A stretch of 64,000 nucleotides of DNA from Lacrimispora amygdalina. Its GTDB lineage: Bacteria; Bacillota; Clostridia; Lachnospirales; Lachnospiraceae. The stretch covers positions 1 to 64,000 of the forward strand of contig NZ_OAOF01000023.1 in assembly GCF_900205965.1 (NCBI RefSeq), given 5' to 3'. The position numbers and the translations under genes were made by a program. The notes beneath the pieces are model-generated. The model saw only the letters and a program-made list of their open reading frames with translations, made no database searches and had not been told where the DNA came from. Shown here piece after piece: positions 60,090 through 64,000 of this stretch (within the stretch, counting starts at the first letter, position 1; every line of letters begins with the position of its first letter).

Positions 60090-60293
60090 CTCATTTAAAA
60101 TACGCTTCGCCTCTGCTTCCGTAATGACTTCATAACAGTCAAATTCCGGGGCATCCGGATAAAAATATCCCAGAGACAGCCCTCGCCTGACCCATTCTCC
60201 GTCTTCGTAGCCAAAGAACTGCCTGCCTTCCTGTTTAATCACAGTATCCCTGTTTTCATAATCGGTTAATTTAAGAAACCTGATCTCATCCAT
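60084..60293 (-). CDS. Small protein paired with the RelA/SpoT-like gene
   Basis: A 69-residue acidic protein (MDEIRFLKLTDYENRDTVIK, then DGEWVRRGLSLGYFYPDAPE and a C-terminal EAEAKRILNEK). It overlaps the end of the upstream gene by 8 nt and shares a terminator, so the two are co-translated. Small size, acidic charge and overlap fit an antitoxin or immunity protein for the upstream RelA/SpoT-like product. The family is unknown to me. Confidence 0.68.
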   Translation of the reverse strand: MDEIRFLKLTDYENRDTVIKQEGRQFFGYEDGEWVRRGLSLGYFYPDAPEFDCYEVITEAEAKRILNEK

Positions 60294-60945
60294 GATCGTT
60301 CACCTTCTCTATGCCCTTCGGAATCTCCATAGAATCAGAAAGTTCAAACATCTGATCACCCAGTTCTATGTATTCCCTGCTGCTCACATCCCTCATCAGT
60401 CTCTGTTTCTTATACAGTTCATGAATCTTCCCGCTCTTTACCGCAAAGCTCTCCGGTGTATGATACTGGAGTTCAAATGCCTGACCCTGGGGCGACAGCA
60501 GTATGGTATTGATTCCATTATAGGGATTTTGACTGTCAAGCCAGTAATTCTTAATTTCAACCGTATTATAACCCGAATCTCTATAGATCTCAATCATTTT
60601 TATTACTTTTTCCGAAAGCTGTTCCGGGGGGACCGTATACGTATACCTCAATATATCTTTAATTTCACACGCCCGTCCTGTCTGGCTGTATTTCCGGTAG
60701 AATTTTTTGAAATAAGAGTTCATGGACTTGATGCGGCAGTTCGTACCGGCCATGTCCACACCAGCCTGTTTTGCCACACTTTTTACCTTCCCTGTAATGA
60801 AAGGCTCCCGTTTCAGCGCCTGTTTATACCAGATTATCCCTTTTATCCACGCTGCTAATACGCTTTTTTCTCTCCGGACTGCTTTAAAGCAGCAATATGG
60901 TTCCCTCACCGGCAGACAATCCCGGCAGTACTTTCCCCTTTGCAT
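60286..60945 (-). CDS. RelA/SpoT-like nucleotidyltransferase-fold protein, possible toxin
   Basis: A 219-residue protein. From residue 71 the fold pattern of (p)ppGpp synthetases is seen: RIKSMNSYFKKFYRK (as R-x-K-x3-S-x3-K), IKDILRYTYTV with Asp97, then PYNGINTILLSPQGQAFELQ and ELQYHT in place of the usual E-x-Q-x-R-T. The last differs by a His, as in RelA/SpoT-like domains of some phage-head and polymorphic toxins. The N-terminal 60 residues are basic, with CRDC and CC pairs. It overlaps a small acidic partner gene. The enzymatic activity is inferred, not shown. Confidence 0.68.
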   Translation of the reverse strand: MQRGKYCRDCLPVREPYCCFKAVRREKSVLAAWIKGIIWYKQALKREPFITGKVKSVAKQAGVDMAGTNCRIKSMNSYFKKFYRKYSQTGRACEIKDILRYTYTVPPEQLSEKVIKMIEIYRDSGYNTVEIKNYWLDSQNPYNGINTILLSPQGQAFELQYHTPESFAVKSGKIHELYKKQRLMRDVSSREYIELGDQMFELSDSMEIPKGIEKVNDHG

Positions 60946-61290
60946 GGTTCTGAATTTCCTTTAACTTTTTTATAGTACCATTCAGAATATGCTGGCTGCC
61001 CTTAAATTGTGTCTGTTTTTTGTTTATTGGATGTGAAAAGCGGAAGCCCGGTTATCTGGACTTCCGCTCCCCGTTTCAATTATTTCAGTAAGATCCGAAA
61101 AAGCAGTTTAACGTTCACACCTTTTATTCTATACGCTTAGGTATCTAAGTGTTCCTGACAGCAAAGAGCATTCTGCACAGCCAAAAGTTTCACTACCCGT
61201 TCGCGTATTTTAATTATCTGATGGTACACTTTATTATATGGAATCCTGAGACAAGATGTGAACTGCCGGGGAATTCCTCCACCAGTCCCT
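60946..61290. other. Intergenic region
   Basis: 345 nt between the RelA/SpoT-like gene and the GtrA-like gene. It contains a hairpin (61,039-61,068) that can end the GtrA/GH3 transcript, and otherwise nothing recognisable. The stretch from about 61,070 to 61,290 holds no gene or clear repeat. Confidence 0.6.
61039..61068 (-). terminator. Probable terminator of the GH3-GtrA operon
   Basis: Perfect stem AGCGGAAG / CTTCCGCT with a 14-nt loop, and TTTCAC on the minus-strand 3' side. It lies about 220 nt after the GtrA-like stop codon, so the assignment is tentative. Confidence 0.45.
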
Positions 61291-61884
61291 TTAAGCTTCC
61301 TTACTTTTAAAAATAATTCGGAAGATAGGGAAAAATACCCAGAATGAGATAGCAGAATTGATCAGCATGGTAATCACATCTGCCAGTGTCTCTCCGCCTG
61401 CTCCCATTTTCAGTCTGTTCATAAACAGGTCATAGACCGGTGCCTTATAAACTCCCTGTAAGGCGGCTGCACCAATGGTAATGATCACATAAGCAATCAC
61501 ATACCACATCGCTGCCTTAAGAGCACTGTTATTGGCTTTAAATGTCACATTTCTCTGGAGGAAAAAATTAATCACCTGCGCAATGGCCATGGTAATCTCC
61601 ACTGCCAGAAAATATGCGAGGCCTCCGCCTCCGCCCTGGGAAAGCGTTCCTGCTGCATAATTGAAAATATAGTACGCAGATCCATCCAGATTAGAACCGA
61701 CCCTGCCGATCTGAAAATTCGTATCTACAAGGGCCGTCATCTCAAACACATTCCGGAAAACCGGCATTAAAACCATCTGAAGAACCGTAACTCCATTGGA
61801 TACGATAAAAAATATTATAAATTGCGCCATTGCAGGATGTTTGCCGACAAACGACTTCCATCCCTTCATAAAACCTGTCAGCAT
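61291..61884 (-). CDS. GtrA-like membrane protein
   Basis: A 197-residue integral membrane protein with four hydrophobic segments (about 18-45, 85-110, 120-145, 165-190). The order with VEITMAIAQVINFFLQRNVTFK and MLINSAISFWVFFPIFRIIF is that of GtrA proteins, which help move undecaprenyl-linked sugars across the membrane; it carries a longer extracytoplasmic loop than usual. It follows the GH3 gene by 14 nt. A flippase or cell-wall sugar role is likely but the substrate is unknown. Confidence 0.75.
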   Translation of the reverse strand: MLTGFMKGWKSFVGKHPAMAQFIIFFIVSNGVTVLQMVLMPVFRNVFEMTALVDTNFQIGRVGSNLDGSAYYIFNYAAGTLSQGGGGGLAYFLAVEITMAIAQVINFFLQRNVTFKANNSALKAAMWYVIAYVIITIGAAALQGVYKAPVYDLFMNRLKMGAGGETLADVITMLINSAISFWVFFPIFRIIFKSKEA

Positions 61885-61898
61885 ATCATCACTCCAAT

Positions 61899-64000
61899 CT
61901 ATTTCCCGGACAGTTTTTTTTCATAAGCTTTATTCGCTTTTGCATTGGAAAAGAAGCCTCCAATCACCTGTTTTATTCCTTTTAAGAAATGTCCGTTAAC
62001 AATAAGGACCATTCCCTGTGCCATTTCCATGCTCACAACTCCATTTGTCATCTTGGCAATTCCCCGAAACGGCATACTGAAAATAAAAAGAAGGTTCAAA
62101 TCCGGTTTTCCTTTTGCTTCACTCCTGTTTTTTAACGCATTCAGGATTCGGTATACCAGCCTTGCCAGCCGGCTTTTTGCATAATACATCTGACAGAAGG
62201 CATCATTGATTCCCAGCTCTCCGCTCCATTTTCCATTGGGAATGGGGTGGCCCAGCAGTGATTCAAACTCTTCTGAAGACACATCGGTAACCTTTCCTGA
62301 ATAATAGGATTTCATTTTTTCCGGTTTATAAGGCTGCACATCCGTGGTGCCCACAAGGGTAAGGGTTTCACTCAGTCTGATATCTTCTGCACTGGCTCCA
62401 ATGGATATGGTGTAATCCCCGCTTTCTATTTCAAAGCGGTCTGTCCCTGTGTTCCAGTACCGAAAGGTCTTGTCGTCAAAGGAAATCTCAACCGTCCTGC
62501 TCTCACCTGCTTTTAAAGGAACCTTTATAAATCCTTTCAGTTCTTTCTCCGGCCGGAAAATCCTTCCTTTTGGTCCGCTCACATAGAGCTGTGCTACTTC
62601 CCTGCCGTCACGGCTGCCCTGATTGGTAATGGTAAAACGCACACCATTTTCGGACACCTGCAGACCAGAATACGAGAAAGTCGTATAAGACAATCCAAAA
62701 CCGAAGGGATAACGGACGGCAATTCCTGCTGTGCCGTAATACCGGTATCCTACGAAAAGCCCTTCCCTGTATTCGGCACAGCGTTCTTTCCCGGGAAAGT
62801 ACTGATATGACGGAGTATCGGAAAGCTTCATGGGATAACTCTCGGCCAGACGGCCGGAAGGATTAACCTCACCGGTTATGACACGCACCATGGCACTGGC
62901 TCCCGCCTGACCGCCTAAGTAACCGTGCAGGATGGATTTGCAGCAGGACTGCCACGGCATTTCAATGACAGAGCCAGCACTCAGCACCCCGATAATATTG
63001 GGATTTACCTCAGCCAGCGCTTTCAGAAGACTGATCTGGCTGCCTGGAATTTCCAGATGGGTCCGGTCCTGCCCTTCTGATTCACTCAGCTCATCAAGCC
63101 CGAAGCAGTATATGACTGCATCGGCTTTTGCTGCCAGTGCAAGCGCCTCTTTTTTTAACTCTTCATCCTCTTTCCCATTCCGTTTATATCCTTTGCAGCA
63201 CCCCACCAGGTTGACTGGGGCATCCTTTATTACCGTTTCCATCGTCTCCAGGGATAAGGGATTTACTATGGAAGATCCAGCCCCCTGATAACGTGGTTTC
63301 AATGCAAAATCTCCAATCACCGCAACGTTGCAGCCAGAATCCAGCGGAAGCAGGTCATCATCATTTTTAAGAAGAACAATACTTTCCTGGGACGCCTTCC
63401 TGGCCAGTTCATGATGCAGTTTTTCGTCGAAGGATTTCTTTCCATTTTTTTGACTGGCCGTAAGATCCAGTACGGCATCCAGTAAATCATCCACACAGGA
63501 ATCCAGCTCCTCCATGGTAAGTGTGCCATTTTCCACTGCAGCCAGTAATTCCCTTGCAGAACCAAGCCCCGGTGCCGGCATCTCCAGATTTGAGCCTGCT
63601 GCAACGCCTTTCACATGGCTGTTGGAGCCGCCCCAGTCCGTAATGACAATTCCGTCAAATTTCCAGTCACTGCGCAGAATCTCCTGAAGGAGATGTTTGT
63701 TTTCATTGGCATAAACCCCATTTACAGCATTATAGCTGGTCATGATGGCTTTTGCACCGCCCTCTTTTACTGCAATCTCAAAGGCTTCCAGATAGATTTC
63801 CCGAAGGGTCCGTTCATCCAGGACGGAATCCACTGACATACGGAGCCGTTCCTGGCTGTTGACTGCAAAATGCTTGGGGCAGGCGTAGACTCCCTGACTT
63901 TGAATCCCCCTGATATAAGCAGCTGCCATTTTTCCTGACAGAAGCGGATCTTCTGAAAAATATTCAAAATTTCTTCCGCAAAGAGGACTCCGTTTGATGT
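61899..64000 (-). CDS. Glycoside hydrolase family 3 enzyme (beta-glucosidase-like), 5' end outside window
   Basis: The frame is open to the window edge, so the N-terminus is missing. Visible parts: RSPLCGRNFEYFSEDPLLSG, KHFAVNSQERLRM, the nucleophile Asp in GIVITDWGGSN, the C-terminal sandwich (SEGQDRTHLEIPGSQISLLK), a fibronectin-III-like domain (about 430-530 of the visible part), and an extra end of about 130 residues with a hydrophobic stretch (LNLLFIFSMPFRGIAKM). The tail may anchor the enzyme to the membrane. It forms an operon with the GtrA-like gene. Substrate is a beta-glucoside or related glycoside. Confidence 0.93.
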   Translation of the reverse strand, partial: IKRSPLCGRNFEYFSEDPLLSGKMAAAYIRGIQSQGVYACPKHFAVNSQERLRMSVDSVLDERTLREIYLEAFEIAVKEGGAKAIMTSYNAVNGVYANENKHLLQEILRSDWKFDGIVITDWGGSNSHVKGVAAGSNLEMPAPGLGSARELLAAVENGTLTMEELDSCVDDLLDAVLDLTASQKNGKKSFDEKLHHELARKASQESIVLLKNDDDLLPLDSGCNVAVIGDFALKPRYQGAGSSIVNPLSLETMETVIKDAPVNLVGCCKGYKRNGKEDEELKKEALALAAKADAVIYCFGLDELSESEGQDRTHLEIPGSQISLLKALAEVNPNIIGVLSAGSVIEMPWQSCCKSILHGYLGGQAGASAMVRVITGEVNPSGRLAESYPMKLSDTPSYQYFPGKERCAEYREGLFVGYRYYGTAGIAVRYPFGFGLSYTTFSYSGLQVSENGVRFTITNQGSRDGREVAQLYVSGPKGRIFRPEKELKGFIKVPLKAGESRTVEISFDDKTFRYWNTGTDRFEIESGDYTISIGASAEDIRLSETLTLVGTTDVQPYKPEKMKSYYSGKVTDVSSEEFESLLGHPIPNGKWSGELGINDAFCQMYYAKSRLARLVYRILNALKNRSEAKGKPDLNLLFIFSMPFRGIAKMTNGVVSMEMAQGMVLIVNGHFLKGIKQVIGGFFSNAKANKAYEKKLSGK

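Noticed and set aside
1..64000. tRNA and rRNA genes, CRISPR arrays, complete insertion sequences, intact prophage
   Set aside because: None was seen on reading both strands. The truncated lysozyme is the only phage-like trace.

Overview
The window looks like a chromosomal segment of an anaerobic, spore-forming, low-to-mid GC Gram-positive bacterium, most likely a Lachnospiraceae / Clostridium cluster XIVa organism (Lacrimispora-like). This rests on a clostridial pyruvate:ferredoxin oxidoreductase, a complete rnfCDGEAB operon, two T-box riboswitches, strong AGGAGG ribosome binding sites, TTGACA-17-TATAAT promoters and Gram-positive style lipoproteins. No database search was possible; family calls come from motifs recognised by eye.

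Layout. 0-5 kb: a zinc-ribbon protein, a GntR/ABC-2 transporter operon and a DUF4397-like protein. 5-15.5 kb: nifJ, a VanW/G5 envelope protein, a PHP phosphoesterase, a lone hemB, a small acidic protein, an AI-2E-type permease and an AlaX-like editing hydrolase. 15.6-17.1 kb: four small genes, including an extremely Cys/Gly-rich protein, a 50-residue gene and two neighbours that share a short helical repeat. 17.1-21.2 kb: an AT-rich accessory patch with unassigned DNA, a lipoprotein, a 5'-truncated lysozyme with a cell-wall-binding remnant, a DUF2812-like membrane protein and a DUF4160/DUF2442 pair. A 20-nt repeat occurs near both ends of part of this patch. 21-27 kb: leuS under a Leu T-box, a CPBP protease and an EF-G paralogue. 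27-32 kb: a three-gene overlapping operon (BadF/NAGK-like kinase, GNAT-like acyltransferase, large uncharacterised protein). 32-39 kb: aroF-tyrA-aroA, a cysteine hydrolase, then a Trp T-box in front of a trpXYZ-type ABC importer. 39-46 kb: hexuronate catabolism (two KDG kinases, KDPG aldolase, IclR and LacI regulators, uxaC) with recognisable operators. 46-48 kb: a secreted C39-like peptidase and a lipoprotein. 48-53 kb: the Rnf complex. 53.5-57.7 kb: MarR plus a heterodimeric ABC exporter. 57.7-60 kb: a dinB - small protein - SRAP/YedK operon with a LexA-like box. 60-61 kb: a RelA/SpoT-like putative toxin overlapping a small partner. 61.3-64 kb: a GtrA-like protein and a GH3 enzyme that runs off the window.

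The genes link up at several points. PFOR makes reduced ferredoxin that Rnf can use to generate an ion gradient. Hexuronate genes feed pyruvate to PFOR through the KDG/KDPG route. AroF-TyrA-AroA and the Trp-responsive importer together cover aromatic amino acid supply. The most unusual items are the RelA/SpoT-like gene pair, the clamp-binding-like tail on the SRAP protein in the SOS operon, the paired helical-repeat proteins, the Cys/Gly-rich tandem-repeat protein, the uncharacterised kinase/acyltransferase operon and the terminator placed directly in front of the second KDG kinase.
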